From contig NZ_OU659204.1 of assembly GCF_915403165.1 (NCBI RefSeq), positions 2,542,001 through 2,606,000 on the forward strand: a stretch of 64,000 nucleotides of DNA. The letters are read 5' to 3'. Below are positions 1-11,609 of this stretch, piece after piece; position 1 is the stretch's first letter; every line of letters starts with the position of its first letter. The DNA is from Providencia alcalifaciens (GTDB taxonomy: Bacteria; Pseudomonadota; Gammaproteobacteria; Enterobacterales; Enterobacteriaceae). The notes under the pieces are model-generated. The model had not been told where the DNA came from, did not search any database, and was given only the letters and a program-made list of their open reading frames with translations. The position numbers and the translations under genes are program-made.

Positions 1-1423
<1,423 letters not shown>

Positions 1424-1437
1424 TCACCAATAGATAT

Positions 1438-1463
1438 AAAAAACCCCCTGAATCGGGGGTTTT
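1438..1463 (-). terminator. Rho-independent terminator of zipA
   Basis: On the minus strand AACCCCC, a six-base loop and GGGGGTT are followed by a run of T. It begins three bases after the zipA stop codon and sits before ligA, so ligA probably needs its own promoter or readthrough. Confidence 0.8.
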
Positions 1464-1465
1464 AA

Positions 1466-2509
1466 TTAACTTAATGTATTTCGAATTCTTGCATGATACA
1501 CCTCTATTTTTTGAGGTGTCAGTATTTTTCGTTCATCATCCAACACAACACCACCTGCATCTGATGCAATACGTTGTGCCGCTTGGAGCATTAATTTAAA
1601 GTTCTGGCTAGCTTCACCATAAGACGGCACCATCATAAAGATGGAGACGCCCGGCGTGGTGAAATCAGACATGGCTTCTGGGTCAAATGATCCTGGTTTC
1701 ACCATGTTTGCCAGACTAAATAATACTGGCCCCGATCCCGCTGGATGAACGTGACGGTGGAAGATATTCATGGCACCGAATTGGAAGCCAGCTTGAAGAA
1801 TACTTTGCAGTAATGCCTCACCTTCAAGAACCTGCCCATGATGCGCTGCAACATGCAGTACCAGAACAATTTCTTTTTCACTTGCAACTGCTGCTTTTTC
1901 TGCCGGCGCATTTGATACTTCGAGCTCTACTTCGGTGTGAGGCTGAACCACTGGTTGTACCGCTTCTTGATGAGCAGACATTTGTGGTACAGACTCTTGC
2001 TCTACAGAAACATGGATTTTCGGCTCTGTATGAATGCGTACAGGCTCTGAAACATGCTCTTGTAAATCAGCTTCATCCGCCATATTAATCGTCAATTGCT
2101 CAGGGGGCAGACGATTATCAACATGTGGAGCAAACACAGGCTCAGAAGCCGTTGGTTTAACTGACTTTGAAGCAGGCTGTGGTGAGTGCTCTGCAGTTAA
2201 ATTAAACTCAGGCTCAGCGTCACGTTGAATTGTATGGGGTTGAGAGACAGTCTCAGCACGCGGCTCCTCTTTCACCATATAGATAGGCTGATCTTCAACG
2301 GCGGCTTTTTGTACCGGTTGATTTTCAGTAAACAGAGCAGAATCATCATATTCTGATGAATTTTCCTGCGTGTCATTCTTTCTACGTTTTACAGGTCTGT
2401 CGCGAAATAACTTAGAGCGCTCTTTACGGCTGGTCCATAAACCATGCAGTAATAAAGCGACAATGGCTATCGCACCTACGACCACTAATATTAGACGCAA
2501 ATCCTGCAT
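1466..2509 (-). CDS. zipA: Cell division protein ZipA
   Basis: ZipA tethers FtsZ polymers to the inner membrane at the division site. The 347-residue product starts with a short periplasmic end and one membrane anchor (residues about 5-24, [20 protein letters not shown]). A basic stretch follows ([18 protein letters not shown]), then a long acidic linker rich in Pro, Gln and Glu (about 45-205). The globular FtsZ-binding domain (about 210-347) contains [20 protein letters not shown]. This is the family's standard order. The linker is low-complexity and poorly conserved, as usual. The gene is divergent from cysZ; the 219 bases between the two starts must hold both promoters. Confidence 0.96.
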   Translation of the reverse strand: MQDLRLILVVVGAIAIVALLLHGLWTSRKERSKLFRDRPVKRRKNDTQENSSEYDDSALFTENQPVQKAAVEDQPIYMVKEEPRAETVSQPHTIQRDAEPEFNLTAEHSPQPASKSVKPTASEPVFAPHVDNRLPPEQLTINMADEADLQEHVSEPVRIHTEPKIHVSVEQESVPQMSAHQEAVQPVVQPHTEVELEVSNAPAEKAAVASEKEIVLVLHVAAHHGQVLEGEALLQSILQAGFQFGAMNIFHRHVHPAGSGPVLFSLANMVKPGSFDPEAMSDFTTPGVSIFMMVPSYGEASQNFKLMLQAAQRIASDAGGVVLDDERKILTPQKIEVYHARIRNTLS

Positions 2510-2728
2510 CGCTGCTATCTCTAGTTGATGAATAATGATGCCATCACGGCGGAAACTACCTTAAGATTATTTCTCAATTGCTCTAAGTGCAACCCTCAGA
2601 ACGATTTTCTTACAAGAAAGAGAATATTCCGCCTTCGTTTGCTGCTTTTTTATACAAAATTATCACTAGTCAGTGTAATTTCATACCTATATGATACATG
2701 CTCACCCGCAAAGGAGATAATAAGAAGT

Positions 2729-3493
2729 ATGACCCAATCGACATTTTCGCCACAAAAAAATCACTCTGGTTTTTATTACTTTTCACAAGGGTGGCGACTA
2801 ATCACTCGTCCAGGCATTAAGCGTTTTGTTCTTTTACCCCTATTAGCAAACATTCTGCTTCTTGGTGGCGCTTTTTGGTGGTTATACAGTAAGCTTGGCG
2901 GATGGATTGAGCAGGTTATGAGCTACATCCCTAGCTGGCTACAATGGCTTGACTATCTGATTTGGCCTGTTGCCGTCATTTCTATCTTACTGGTTTTTAG
3001 CTATTTCTTTAGCACGATTGCCAATATCATCGCGGCTCCGTTTAACGGTTGGCTATCAGAGCATTTAGAAGCTGAACTGACAGGTAACCCCGCACCTGAT
3101 ACGGGAATGGCTGAATTGCTAAAAGATGTACCGCGCATGATTAAACGCGAATTTGTGCGAATTGCTTACTATTTACCGCGAGCCATCGTGTTATTGGTGC
3201 TGTTCTTTATTCCGGGTATTGGGCAAACTGTTGCACCCGTTTTATGGTTCCTGTTCGGCGCTTGGATGATGTCCATTCAATATTGCGATTACCCATTTGA
3301 TAACCATCGAGTTGGATTCGACGACATGAAGCAAGCTCTCTCAAAAGACCGATTGAATAATATTCAATTTGGTGGTGCCGTCAGCTTATTAATGATGATC
3401 CCGATTTTAAACTTAGTCATCATGCCGGTTGCAGTTTGTGGCGCAACCTTAATGTGGGTTGACCGTTATCGCGCTCGCTACGCTCGCTATTAG
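2729..3493 (+). CDS. cysZ: Sulfate transporter CysZ
   Basis: Inner-membrane protein that brings sulfate into the cell for cysteine synthesis. The 254-residue product ([20 protein letters not shown]...) aligns over its whole length with E. coli Cys[58 protein letters not shown] and [14 protein letters not shown]. It has several long hydrophobic segments. An in-frame ATG lies 68 codons upstream at 2525, but that extension has no counterpart in the family. The ATG at 2729 is preceded by AAGGAG at 2711-2716, so I chose it. The C-terminus ends in a small duplicated RARYARY. The gene heads a cys cluster split by the pts operon. Confidence 0.95.
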   Translation: MTQSTFSPQKNHSGFYYFSQGWRLITRPGIKRFVLLPLLANILLLGGAFWWLYSKLGGWIEQVMSYIPSWLQWLDYLIWPVAVISILLVFSYFFSTIANIIAAPFNGWLSEHLEAELTGNPAPDTGMAELLKDVPRMIKREFVRIAYYLPRAIVLLVLFFIPGIGQTVAPVLWFLFGAWMMSIQYCDYPFDNHRVGFDDMKQALSKDRLNNIQFGGAVSLLMMIPILNLVIMPVAVCGATLMWVDRYRARYARY

Positions 3494-3517
3494 CCCTTCT
3501 CGAAACTAACACTTTCT

Positions 3518-3549
3518 AGGGATATGCAGGTACCTATCTGCATATCCCT
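3518..3549. other. Perfect 12-bp stem-loop after cysZ
   Basis: AGGGATATGCAG (3518-3529) and its exact reverse complement (3538-3549) enclose an eight-base loop, 25 bases after the cysZ stop. Neither strand has a T-run beside it, so it may act as a 3'-end stabiliser or be a dispersed palindrome rather than a classical terminator. Confidence 0.6.
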
Positions 3550-3749
3550 CCCCCTCTGATTCTGCTCTCAATACAGCCCAATACCAGACCTTTCCTATTA
3601 GTTATAATAACGGAGCTTTAAATAACCTACGGTTATATTCTAGCGTTAAATCATATTTGCAATAATTAGATGTTCGAGTATGTTGAATTCATATTCAATT
3701 TTGAAAACACACCTAATTCTTGGCTAACCGTTAATTTTAAGGATGTCCC

Positions 3750-4706
3750 ATGAGCAAAATTTATGAAGATAATTCGTTGACCATTGGAAATACCCCATTA
3801 GTGCGTTTACAGCATTTTGGCAACGGTAATATTTTGGCAAAAGTGGAATCTCGTAACCCAAGCTTCAGTGTGAAATGCCGTGTGGGCGCAAACATGATTT
3901 GGGATGCAGAGAAAAAAGGCATCCTGACAAAAGATAAAGAACTGGTTGAGCCAACAAGCGGAAATACGGGTATTGCCCTCGCCTATGTGGCTGCAGCTCG
4001 CGGTTATAAGCTGACGTTGACCATGCCAGAAACCATGAGCGTAGAACGCCGTAAACTTTTAAAAGCCCTTGGTGCTAATTTAATCCTGACTGAAGGTGCC
4101 AAAGGTATGAAAGGTGCCATTGCTAAAGCGGAAGAAATCGTCAACAGTAACCCAAGTAAATATCTGCTATTACAGCAATTTAGTAACCCAGCCAACCCTG
4201 CGATTCACGAGAAAACTACTGGGCCTGAGATTTGGAATGATACCGATGGCAACGTAGATATCGTTGTTTCTGGCGTTGGAACTGGCGGGACTATCACTGG
4301 TATTGGCCGTTATTTAAAGCAGACAAAAGGGAAAAAAGATGTGGTGATGGTTGCCGTTGAACCCGCAACGTCTCCAGTGATCACTCAAGCCCTTGCAGGT
4401 GAAGAAATTAAGCCGGGCCCCCATAAAATCCAAGGTATCGGTGCTGGCTTTATCCCTGGCAACTTAGACCTTTCTATTATTGACAAAGTCCTGCAAATTA
4501 CCGATGACGAAGCGATTTCAACCGCCCGTGAGTTAATGGAAAAAGAAGGCATTTTAGCAGGTATTTCATCTGGAGCTGCGATTGCAGCAGCCGCTAAACT
4601 CGCTGCACTCCCTGAATATAAAGACAAAAATATTGTGGTCATTTTACCATCTTCAGGAGAGCGTTACTTATCCACTGCACTGTTTGCAGATATTAATGCC
4701 GAATAA
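3750..4706 (+). CDS. cysK: Cysteine synthase A (O-acetylserine sulfhydrylase A)
   Basis: Makes L-cysteine from O-acetyl-L-serine and sulfide in the cytoplasm with pyridoxal phosphate. The 318-residue product carries the PLP lysine K42 in [14 protein letters not shown], the substrate loop [13 protein letters not shown], the phosphate-binding [10 protein letters not shown] and the C-terminal [12 protein letters not shown]. It is about five residues shorter at the C-terminus than E. coli CysK. The start is preceded by AAGG and a suitable spacer. The 256-base region upstream should contain a CysB-dependent promoter, but CysB sites are too degenerate to place by eye. A strong terminator follows the gene. 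Confidence 0.97.
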   Translation: MSKIYEDNSLTIGNTPLVRLQHFGNGNILAKVESRNPSFSVKCRVGANMIWDAEKKGILTKDKELVEPTSGNTGIALAYVAAARGYKLTLTMPETMSVERRKLLKALGANLILTEGAKGMKGAIAKAEEIVNSNPSKYLLLQQFSNPANPAIHEKTTGPEIWNDTDGNVDIVVSGVGTGGTITGIGRYLKQTKGKKDVVMVAVEPATSPVITQALAGEEIKPGPHKIQGIGAGFIPGNLDLSIIDKVLQITDDEAISTARELMEKEGILAGISSGAAIAAAAKLAALPEYKDKNIVVILPSSGERYLSTALFADINAE

Positions 4707-4730
4707 TGATTATTAGGTTAACATTACGTT

Positions 4731-4758
4731 AAAAAAGCACCAATTAGGTGCTTTTTTT
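4731..4758 (+). terminator. Rho-independent terminator of cysK
   Basis: AAAAAAGCACC, a five-base loop AATTA and GGTGC followed by seven T residues, 25 bases after the cysK stop codon. The A-run on the left arm also gives it a T-run on the other strand. Confidence 0.88.
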
Positions 4759-5061
4759 GTGGGTGAGATCATAGATTAGCACGGATTGGGATGATTTATT
4801 ATGCGGCATTTAGTATTAAACATAGTAATTATTTCACACCTCGAAATTAATCATTTTTTAGCCACTCATCGATTGAGTGGCGAAATACTCACTAAAAGCG
4901 TCGTGTGAAACTTAAGCTAAAAAAATGATAATTTGGTTGATACCAAACAAAGTAGAAAACCAAAGGAATCGTTGATAATCTAAATTATACGCATGCTCAG
5001 CATATTTCATCTACAATAGGCTGTGTCATCATAAAAAACTTAAAATCACTGAGGAAATATT
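4759..5061 (+). promoter_or_regulatory. Upstream control region of ptsH-ptsI-crr
   Basis: No gene is seen in the 300 bases before ptsH. The region holds two perfect inverted repeats: GCCACTCA-TCGAT-TGAGTGGC at 4861-4881 and TTTGGT-TGAT-ACCAAA at 4932-4947. A TGTGA half-site lies at 4904-4908, and a TACAAT hexamer that could be a -10 element lies at 5012-5017. In E. coli this region carries CRP and Cra sites and several start points. I cannot find a complete CRP palindrome here, so the regulator assignments stay open. Confidence 0.5.
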
Positions 5062-5319
5062 ATGTTCCAGCAAGAAGTTACTATTACAGCACCTAACGGT
5101 TTACATACTCGTCCTGCGGCTCAATTCGTTAAAGAAGCAAAAGCATTCACTTCAGATATTACGCTGAGTTCAGGCGGCAAATCAGCTAGCGCAAAAAGCC
5201 TGTTCAAACTACAAACATTAGGTTTAACCCAAGGCACCGTAGTCACCATTTCAGCTGAAGGTGAAGATGAGCAACAAGCAGTTGAATTTTTAGTTAAACT
5301 GATGGGCGAATTAGAATAA
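5062..5319 (+). CDS. ptsH: Phosphocarrier protein HPr
   Basis: General phosphocarrier of the PTS: takes phosphate from enzyme I and gives it to the sugar-specific IIA domains. The 85 residues match the enteric HPr length exactly. The phosphorylated H15 lies in [12 protein letters not shown]46 is present in [14 protein letters not shown], the position phosphorylated by HPr kinase in Firmicutes, although enterics lack that kinase. The start follows GAGGAAATATT. It is the first gene of ptsH-ptsI-crr; a strong stem-loop separates it from ptsI. Confidence 0.98.
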   Translation: MFQQEVTITAPNGLHTRPAAQFVKEAKAFTSDITLSSGGKSASAKSLFKLQTLGLTQGTVVTISAEGEDEQQAVEFLVKLMGELE

Positions 5320-5358
5320 ATCGTCACTTTGCCATCTTGTTTTAACGTAATAATTCCC

Positions 5359-5385
5359 TGTCCCTGAATAGATTATTCGGGGACA
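5359..5385 (+). other. 12-bp stem-loop between ptsH and ptsI
   Basis: TGTCCCTGAATA (5359-5370) pairs with TATTCGGGGACA (5374-5385) across a three-base GAT loop, with one G-T pair. No T-run follows. It probably protects the ptsH 3' end or partly terminates, giving more HPr than enzyme I. The structure is visible; the role is inferred. Confidence 0.6.
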
Positions 5386-5455
5386 CCTGCTTAATCACTT
5401 ATATCTACTGTTGTCTCTGCAACATCAAAACTCCTATCAGTAGTAAGGTAATATT

Positions 5456-7183
5456 ATGATTTCAGGAATTTTAGTATCCCCAGGTTTTGCTTTTGGTCAG
5501 GCTCTCATCCTCAAAGAAGATCCTATTGTTGTCAGCACCCGTAAAATCACTGACGAGCAAATTGATAAAGAGATCCAAAACTTCATTGATGGACGTAACA
5601 AATCAGCTGAGCAGCTTAGCCTTATCAAAGATAAAGCAGAAAAAAATCTTGGTGCGGAAAAAGCTGAGATTTTTGAAGGTCATATCATGCTGCTGGAAGA
5701 TGAGGAATTAGAGCAAGAAATTGTCACCCTCATCAAAGGTGATAAAAAAACCGCAGATGCGGCGGTCTATTCAGTGATTGAAGACCAAGCTCAAGCATTA
5801 GAAGCTTTAGACGACGAATACCTCAAAGAGCGTGCTGCCGACGTGCGCGATATTGGGAAACGCCTACTTAGAAATATTCTTAATATGCCGATTGTGGATT
5901 TAAGCGCAATCACCGAAGAAGTTATTTTAGTCGCGCCCGATTTGACGCCTTCCGAAACCGCTCAGTTAAACCTAGACAAAGTATTAGGTTTTATCACTGA
6001 CCTCGGTGGACGTACTTCCCATACCTCTATCATGGCGCGTTCACTGGAAATTCCTGCGATTGTCGGTACCACCGACGCGACCAGCAAAGTGAAAAGCGGT
6101 GATTTTATTGTGCTAGATGGCGTGAACAACACCATTTACCTCAATCCATCTGAAAGCGAAATTGATAAGCTAAAAGCTTTCAGAAATGAGTACCAGCAAG
6201 AAAAAGAAGAACTGGCAAAATTAAAAGATTTACCCGCAATAACCTTAGACGGTCATCAAGTTGAAGTCTGTGCAAACATCGGTACTGTCCGTGATGTCGC
6301 GGGTGCTGAGCGTAATGGTGCAGAAGGCGTAGGTTTATACCGCACTGAATTCTTATTTATGGACAGAGACGCTCTGCCAACAGAAGAAGAGCAATTCCAA
6401 GCGTATAAAGCTGTGGCCGAAGCCATGGGCAGCCAAGCAGTAATTGTACGTACAATGGATATTGGTGGCGATAAAGACTTACCTTACATGAACTTACCGA
6501 AGGAAGAGAACCCATTCCTTGGCTGGCGTGCAATTCGTATTTGTCTTGACCGCAAAGAAATTCTACACTCTCAATTAAGAGCTATTTTAAGGGCGTCTAA
6601 ATTTGGTAAACTGCGTATCATGTTCCCGATGGTTATTTCTGTCGAAGAAGTTCGAGAACTGAAAGCAGAACTTGAGATGCTTAAAGAGCAGCTACGAGAA
6701 GAAGGCAAAGCCTTTGATGAAGCGATTGAAGTCGGTATTATGGTGGAAACGCCAGCTGCAGCAGTCATTGCACATCATTTGGCGAAGGAAGTTGATTTCT
6801 TTAGTATTGGGACGAATGATCTCACTCAATACACTTTAGCGGTTGACCGTGGTAATGAGCTGATTTCACACCTTTATAATCCGATGTCTCCAGCCGTCTT
6901 GAACTTGATTAAACAAGTGATTGACGCTTCTCACGCAGAAGGTAAATGGACGGGTATGTGTGGTGAATTAGCAGGTGATGAACGTGCGACCTTATTGCTG
7001 TTAGGCATGGGGCTGGACGAATTTAGTATGAGCGCAATCTCAATTCCTCGTATCAAAAAGCTAATTCGTAATGCGAATTTTGCAGATACTCAAGCGCTAG
7101 CGGAACAAGCACTTGCTCAACCAACAGCCGATGAATTGATGAAACTTGTCGATACCTTTATCCAAGAAAAAACGTTATGCTAA
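5456..7183 (+). CDS. ptsI: PTS enzyme I (PEP-protein phosphotransferase)
   Basis: Autophosphorylates from phosphoenolpyruvate and passes phosphate to HPr. The 575 residues equal the enteric length. The phospho-histidine is H189 in [14 protein letters not shown]. The C-terminal PEP-binding barrel shows [37 protein letters not shown] text and [18 protein letters not shown]. The active-site cysteine is in [13 protein letters not shown]. The start is preceded by AAGGTAATATT. It is 136 bases after ptsH and 48 bases before crr, in one operon. Confidence 0.98.
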   Translation: MISGILVSPGFAFGQALILKEDPIVVSTRKITDEQIDKEIQNFIDGRNKSAEQLSLIKDKAEKNLGAEKAEIFEGHIMLLEDEELEQEIVTLIKGDKKTADAAVYSVIEDQAQALEALDDEYLKERAADVRDIGKRLLRNILNMPIVDLSAITEEVILVAPDLTPSETAQLNLDKVLGFITDLGGRTSHTSIMARSLEIPAIVGTTDATSKVKSGDFIVLDGVNNTIYLNPSESEIDKLKAFRNEYQQEKEELAKLKDLPAITLDGHQVEVCANIGTVRDVAGAERNGAEGVGLYRTEFLFMDRDALPTEEEQFQAYKAVAEAMGSQAVIVRTMDIGGDKDLPYMNLPKEENPFLGWRAIRICLDRKEILHSQLRAILRASKFGKLRIMFPMVISVEEVRELKAELEMLKEQLREEGKAFDEAIEVGIMVETPAAAVIAHHLAKEVDFFSIGTNDLTQYTLAVDRGNELISHLYNPMSPAVLNLIKQVIDASHAEGKWTGMCGELAGDERATLLLLGMGLDEFSMSAISIPRIKKLIRNANFADTQALAEQALAQPTADELMKLVDTFIQEKTLC

Positions 7184-7231
7184 CAGCAGCACATTAGTTC
7201 GGTCCCATATAAAACGATTAGGAGAAGGTCC

Positions 7232-7741
7232 ATGGGTCTGTTTGACAAACTGAAATCACTAGTTTCGGAAGACAAGAGTAGCAGTGGCAATATTGAAATC
7301 ATCGCGCCATTATCGGGCGAGATAATCAATATTGAAGAGGTACCAGACGTTGTGTTCGCAGAAAAAATTGTTGGCGACGGTATTGCTATCAAGCCTTCTG
7401 GCAACAAAATTGTGGCTCCGGTTGATGGTACAATCGGTAAAATCTTTGAAACTAACCATGCGTTTTCTATTGAATCTGATGATGGTATCGAACTGTTTGT
7501 TCACTTCGGTATTGATACTGTTGAACTCAAAGGCGAAGGCTTTAAACGTATCGCAGAAGAAGGTCAATCTGTGAAAAAAGGCGACGTTGTCATTGAGTTT
7601 GACTTAGCCCTGTTAGAAGAAAAAGCAAAATCAGTTCTGACTCCAGTTGTTATTTCAAACATGGACGAGATCAAAGAGCTGAATAAATTAAGCGGTACCG
7701 TGACTGTCGGTGAAACAGTCATTATGCGTATTAAGAAATAA
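7232..7741 (+). CDS. crr: PTS glucose-specific IIA component (EIIA-Glc)
   Basis: Carries phosphate from HPr to the glucose permease. In its unphosphorylated form it causes inducer exclusion; in its phosphorylated form it activates adenylate cyclase. The 169-residue product has the two active-site histidines at H76 and H91 counting Met1 ([12 protein letters not shown] and [13 protein letters not shown]), equal to the classical H75 and H90. The amphipathic N-terminus [12 protein letters not shown], which binds lipid in the E. coli protein, is conserved. AGGAG precedes the ATG. It is the last gene of the pts operon and is followed by a terminator. Confidence 0.98.
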   Translation: MGLFDKLKSLVSEDKSSSGNIEIIAPLSGEIINIEEVPDVVFAEKIVGDGIAIKPSGNKIVAPVDGTIGKIFETNHAFSIESDDGIELFVHFGIDTVELKGEGFKRIAEEGQSVKKGDVVIEFDLALLEEKAKSVLTPVVISNMDEIKELNKLSGTVTVGETVIMRIKK

Positions 7742-7786
7742 TTGCGCTAAACCTTAAGCTAAACCTTAAAAAGCAGCTTAATAACA

Positions 7787-7821
7787 AACCACCAGCGACA
7801 TTTTTGCCCTGGTGGTTTTTT
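7787..7821 (+). terminator. Terminator of the pts operon
   Basis: AACCACCAG (7787-7795) and CTGGTGGTT (7809-7817) enclose a 13-base loop, followed by a T-run. It lies between convergent crr and cysM. The A residues on the left arm may let it serve the minus strand too. Confidence 0.85.
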
Positions 7822-7844
7822 GTTGGGTTCTCTTTTCTAAATAA

Positions 7845-7877
7845 TTACTTATCAAAAAACGTTTACTTATCAAAAAC
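7845..7877. repeat. 18-bp-period tandem duplication over the cysM stop codon
   Basis: The sequence TTACTTATCAAAAA occurs at 7845-7858 and again at 7863-7876. The second copy encodes the last residues and stop of cysM; the first lies just past the stop, so the gene end has been duplicated without changing the protein. Confidence 0.75.
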
Positions 7878-8747
7878 ACCTGTCGACAAATAGCGGTCAC
7901 CACGGTCACAAATAATCGCCACAATCACAGCTTTAGGGTTCTCATTTGCCACTCGCAACGCCCCCGCTACCGCACCACCTGAACTGACACCACAGAAAAT
8001 ACCTTCTCGTTTTGCTAAAGCGCGCATCGTGTCTTCAGCTTCTTGCTGATTAATATCGAGCACAGTATCCACTAATTTGCTGTCAAAAATCCCCGGTAAA
8101 TATTCTGGAGACCAACGACGAATCCCCGGGATTTGGCTCTTTTCAGCGGGTTGTAAGCCAACAATTTCCACGTCTTTTGATTGGCTCTTTAAGTAGCGGC
8201 TCACGCCAGTGATGGTGCCTGTCGTCCCCATACTAGAGACAAAGTGGGTAATTCGGCCTGCAGTTTGTTGCCAGATCTCAGGTCCTGTGGTCTTAAAATG
8301 GGCTAAAGGATTATCAGGGTTATTAAATTGGTCTAAAACCTTCCCTTCACCTCGGTTTGCCATTTCTTGAGCTAAGTCCCTTGCCCCTTCCATTCCTACT
8401 GTGGTGCTCACTAAAATAAGTTCTGCACCATAAGCTTGCATGGACGCTTTACGCTCTTGGCTCATGTTATCTGGCATTAACAGCTTCAGCTTGTAACCTT
8501 TCACCGCAGCAATCATCGCTAAAGCGATCCCTGTATTGCCGCTGGTTGCTTCAATAAGCGTATCTCCCGGTTTGATCTCCCCGCGTTTTTCCGCTTCGTC
8601 GATCATCGAAAATGCAGCTCTATCTTTTACTGAACCGGCAGGGTTATTCCCTTCAAGCTTTACCCAGATTTCAGCATCCAAACCTTCCGTTAGACGTTGC
8701 AAGCGAACCAACGGCGTATGACCAATATACTGTTCCAACGTTGACAC
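7863..8747 (-). CDS. cysM: Cysteine synthase B (CysM)
   Basis: Makes cysteine from O-acetylserine with sulfide, or S-sulfocysteine with thiosulfate, so it matches the thiosulfate uptake genes next to it. The 294-residue product has the PLP lysine K41 in NNPAGSVKDRAAFSMI, the [11 protein letters not shown] loop, SSMGTTGTITGVSRYLK and the CysM-type end CDRGDRYLSTGVF. The VKDR context, the arginine-rich IPGIRRW segment and the cys-operon position separate it from CysK. It is 80 bases downstream of cysA on the same strand, as in other enterics, and ends about nine residues earlier than E. coli CysM. Confidence 0.96.
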   Translation of the reverse strand: MSTLEQYIGHTPLVRLQRLTEGLDAEIWVKLEGNNPAGSVKDRAAFSMIDEAEKRGEIKPGDTLIEATSGNTGIALAMIAAVKGYKLKLLMPDNMSQERKASMQAYGAELILVSTTVGMEGARDLAQEMANRGEGKVLDQFNNPDNPLAHFKTTGPEIWQQTAGRITHFVSSMGTTGTITGVSRYLKSQSKDVEIVGLQPAEKSQIPGIRRWSPEYLPGIFDSKLVDTVLDINQQEAEDTMRALAKREGIFCGVSSGGAVAGALRVANENPKAVIVAIICDRGDRYLSTGVFDK

Positions 8748-8827
8748 TGTGTTTTTCCTTATAATAATTTTTTATTGATTGATAATATAATTAACAATTA
8801 ATTCTAAAATCAATCATCCCTATTAAT

Positions 8828-9916
8828 CTACGCACTTTTAGCTAGAGAAGGGAAAAATAATGGGTCTTTACCCTGATAAATTTGTGTTTGTTGGCTGCCG
8901 AGATAATACTGTTCCCCCCTTATAGGAACAGTACGCGCATCCTGCCATACCACGGACAAGGTTTCCTCACTCCACCCTAAAGGTTGCACCGTTAATTGCC
9001 AAAAGTGCCCTCGAGGGCCTGATTCAATGATCCTTACTGGCAGCTGGTGTTGCTCATCCATTTCTTTTTGCAAACGAATATCCCAAGGGCGAATAAACAC
9101 ATCGACTTCCCCTTGCTGAGCACTAACCTGCTCGAGTGGGAAGGTAAAGTTCGCTATCTGCAACTGTGAACCACGGATCTGTCCAGAGATTTTATTAACC
9201 TCCCCCATGAATTCAAGCACAAAACGCGTTTCCGGTGATTGCCAAATTTCATTAGGAGTGCCTACTTGTTCGATATGCCCTTGGCTCATTACGACAATGC
9301 GATCCGCAACTTCCATCGCTTCCTCTTGGTCGTGAGTCACGAATACACTGGTGAATTTCAACTCTTCATGAAGCTGGCGCAACCAACGACGTAACTCAAT
9401 ACGCACCTGCGCGTCTAGTGCCCCAAACGGTTCGTCTAACAGCAAGATTTGCGGCTCTACGGCTAATGCTCTCGCTAATGCTACCCGCTGTTTTTGTCCC
9501 CCTGAAAGCTGAGAAGGAAAACGCTCAGCTAAATGGGCTAATTGCACCATCTCGAGCAGCGCCATCGATTTTTGCTTAATCGCCGCTTTTGATGGTCGCT
9601 GTTTTCGAGGTAATACCGTCAAACCAAATGCTACATTCTCGAAAACCGTCATATGACGAAACAGCGCATAATGTTGAAAAACGAAACCGACATGCCTATC
9701 TTTCGCATGTACTTGGCTCACATCTTGACCATGGAAACGTAACGAACCGTGGCTTTGCTGCTCTAGCCCCGCAATAATGCGCAACAAGGTGGTTTTCCCA
9801 GAGCCTGATGGCCCCAGTAATGCCACCATTTCCCCTGAGCCGATATCCAATGAGATATTGTTCAATACTGATGTTTTACCAAACAATTTACCAACATGAT
9901 TAATTTCAATACTCAT
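8828..9916 (-). CDS. cysA: Sulfate/thiosulfate ABC transporter ATPase CysA
   Basis: Energises sulfate and thiosulfate import through CysT-CysW. The 362-residue product shows Walker A at residues 35-43 (GPSGSGKTT), the Q-loop [20 protein letters not shown], the signature [15 protein letters not shown], Walker [15 protein letters not shown] and the H-loop [20 protein letters not shown]-terminal TOBE-like region follows (about 235-362). It starts two bases after the end of cysW, so the two are translationally coupled. Other spermidine or iron ABC ATPases share these motifs; the identity rests on operon position and close similarity to CysA. Confidence 0.96.
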   Translation of the reverse strand: MSIEINHVGKLFGKTSVLNNISLDIGSGEMVALLGPSGSGKTTLLRIIAGLEQQSHGSLRFHGQDVSQVHAKDRHVGFVFQHYALFRHMTVFENVAFGLTVLPRKQRPSKAAIKQKSMALLEMVQLAHLAERFPSQLSGGQKQRVALARALAVEPQILLLDEPFGALDAQVRIELRRWLRQLHEELKFTSVFVTHDQEEAMEVADRIVVMSQGHIEQVGTPNEIWQSPETRFVLEFMGEVNKISGQIRGSQLQIANFTFPLEQVSAQQGEVDVFIRPWDIRLQKEMDEQHQLPVRIIESGPRGHFWQLTVQPLGWSEETLSVVWQDARTVPIRGEQYYLGSQQTQIYQGKDPLFFPSLAKSA

Positions 9917-9918
9917 AA

Positions 9919-10779
9919 TTAATGGACTCCTGACTCAGTTTGCTGTCGGCTTAAATGCCATTGCAAAGCACTTTTCACTATCAAGGTAATCATCGCTAAT
10001 AACGCTAAAATAGCCGCAGCCGTAAACGCGCCTACCGTATTGTAATCTTGATGAAGCAACTCCACTTGCAGAGGCAATGTGTAAGTTTCACCACGAATAG
10101 CGCCCGATACCACAGACACCGCGCCAAACTCACCAATTGCACGCGCATTGGTTAATACCACGCCATAAAGCAGCGCCCAGCGAATATTAGGCAGAGTGAC
10201 TCGCCAAAACATTTTCCAACCTGAAGCACCCAATAATGTTGCTGCTTCGTCCTCTTGGCTTCCCTGACTTAGCATCAATGGCACTAGCTCTCTGACGACA
10301 AATGGGCATGTCACAAAAATAGTCACTAATGCCATTCCCGGCCATGAAAACATCACTTGAATATCAAAGCCTTCTAACCAGCCGCCGAACCAACTATTCG
10401 AGCCATAAAAAAGTAAATAGAGTAACCCCGCAACCACTGGTGAAACCGCAAAAGGAATATCAACTAAGGTCAATAACAGTTGGCGTCCTGGAAACTGAAA
10501 ACGCGTCACCAGCCATGCCAGCATCACGCCAAAAACCAAGTTAACAGGTACTGTGATCAACGCGATAAGGAGAGTTAACCCGATAGCATGGAGCATATCT
10601 GGGTTGCTTAAGTTAACGAGGACTTCCCCCAATCCTTTCTCAAATGCGGTGATAAAAATCCAGATAATTGGCACCACCAGCAGCAATACTGAGAAAAATA
10701 GCCCAATGCTAATGAGCGCCCATTTTCCCCAATTAATATTTCTGCGTTGAGTGACTGGAAATGGTGTTACTTGTCCCAT
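9919..10779 (-). CDS. cysW: Sulfate/thiosulfate ABC permease CysW
   Basis: One of two channel subunits of the sulfate/thiosulfate importer in the inner membrane. The 286-residue product has about six hydrophobic segments and the ATPase-contact EAA motif in [20 protein letters not shown] followed by [13 protein letters not shown]. The [20 protein letters not shown] segment typifies the CysW family. Its ATG shares one base with the stop codon of cysT (TAATG), so it is coupled to the gene before it. Confidence 0.96.
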   Translation of the reverse strand: MGQVTPFPVTQRRNINWGKWALISIGLFFSVLLLVVPIIWIFITAFEKGLGEVLVNLSNPDMLHAIGLTLLIALITVPVNLVFGVMLAWLVTRFQFPGRQLLLTLVDIPFAVSPVVAGLLYLLFYGSNSWFGGWLEGFDIQVMFSWPGMALVTIFVTCPFVVRELVPLMLSQGSQEDEAATLLGASGWKMFWRVTLPNIRWALLYGVVLTNARAIGEFGAVSVVSGAIRGETYTLPLQVELLHQDYNTVGAFTAAAILALLAMITLIVKSALQWHLSRQQTESGVH

Positions 10780-11609
10780 TAATGCCCTCCTAAGCGCTTA
10801 CCAAAACGACTTTGGATCACATTCACTGTGAATAAAAGAAGCAATGACACCGCCAAAATAACCGATGCAATCGCACTGGCGGCAGGGTAATCAAACTGCT
10901 GCAATTGGCTGAAAATCATTAAGGAGACCACCTCTGTTTGCCACGCAATGTTTCCGGCGATAAAAATAATCGCCCCAAATTCACCAAGGCTGCGTGTAAA
11001 AGATAAAACAGTTCCCGCTATCAGCGCAGGAGAAACTTCAGGTAACACAACGCGACGGAACGTTTGCCAGCGTGTTGCGCCTAGCGTCTGTGCTGCTTCT
11101 TCGTATTCAGGTCCCAGCTCTTCCAATACCGGCTGAACCGTTCTGACCACAAATGGAATACTGGTAAAGGCCATCGCTACGGCGATACCTAACCATGTAT
11201 TCACCACTTTTATATCGAACTGATGCAGATACTGCCCATACCAGCCCGATGTGGCAAATAAGGTCGCGAGTGTCAGCCCTGCTACCGCCGTAGGTAGTGC
11301 GAAAGGTAAATCCACCAACCCATCTAAGAACAAACGTCCAGGAAAGCGATAGCGCGTTAAAATCCATGCCAGTAACATGCCAAAAACCGCATTAAACAGG
11401 CTTGCGACCAGAGCCGCCAATAAGGTTACTTTATAAGCAGCAACCACTTGAGGGTAACTGATCACAGCCCAATACTGCTGCCATGTCATATCGGAAAGCT
11501 GCACCACAAGAGCGCTTAAAGGCAGCAGTAAAATCAAACAGATGAAAAACAAGCTGCTGCCTAACGTCAGTCCGAAACCGGGCAAAAACCGCTTTCCTGA
11601 TTTACGCAT
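10779..11609 (-). CDS. cysT: Sulfate/thiosulfate ABC permease CysT (CysU)
   Basis: The second channel subunit of the sulfate/thiosulfate importer. The 276-residue product contains six hydrophobic segments, the EAA motif EYEEAAQTLGATRWQTFRRV and the conserved SLGEFGAIIFIAGNIAWQTE. FPGRLFLDGLVDLPFALPTA is characteristic of the sulfate permeases. Both ends overlap its neighbours by one base (TAATG with cysP before it and with cysW after it), which points to equal production of the transporter parts. Confidence 0.96.
   Translation of the reverse strand: MRKSGKRFLPGFGLTLGSSLFFICLILLLPLSALVVQLSDMTWQQYWAVISYPQVVAAYKVTLLAALVASLFNAVFGMLLAWILTRYRFPGRLFLDGLVDLPFALPTAVAGLTLATLFATSGWYGQYLHQFDIKVVNTWLGIAVAMAFTSIPFVVRTVQPVLEELGPEYEEAAQTLGATRWQTFRRVVLPEVSPALIAGTVLSFTRSLGEFGAIIFIAGNIAWQTEVVSLMIFSQLQQFDYPAASAIASVILAVSLLLLFTVNVIQSRFGKRLGGH

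Noticed and set aside
1813..2228. Plus-strand frames opposite zipA, and similar frames opposite der, hisS, yfhM and hscA
   Set aside because: They lie wholly antisense to well-supported genes, lack ribosome sites and show no known motifs.
2525..2728. In-frame extension of cysZ to an ATG at 2525
   Set aside because: The 68 extra residues have no family counterpart, and the ATG at 2729 follows AAGGAG and matches the known CysZ start.
3470..3493. Repeat at the end of cysZ (RARYARY)
   Set aside because: A nine-base duplication within a coding tail; too short to mean more than local slippage.
4904..4919. CRP site upstream of ptsH (TGTGA-N6)
   Set aside because: Only the left half matches; the right half (AGCTA) departs too far from TCACA.
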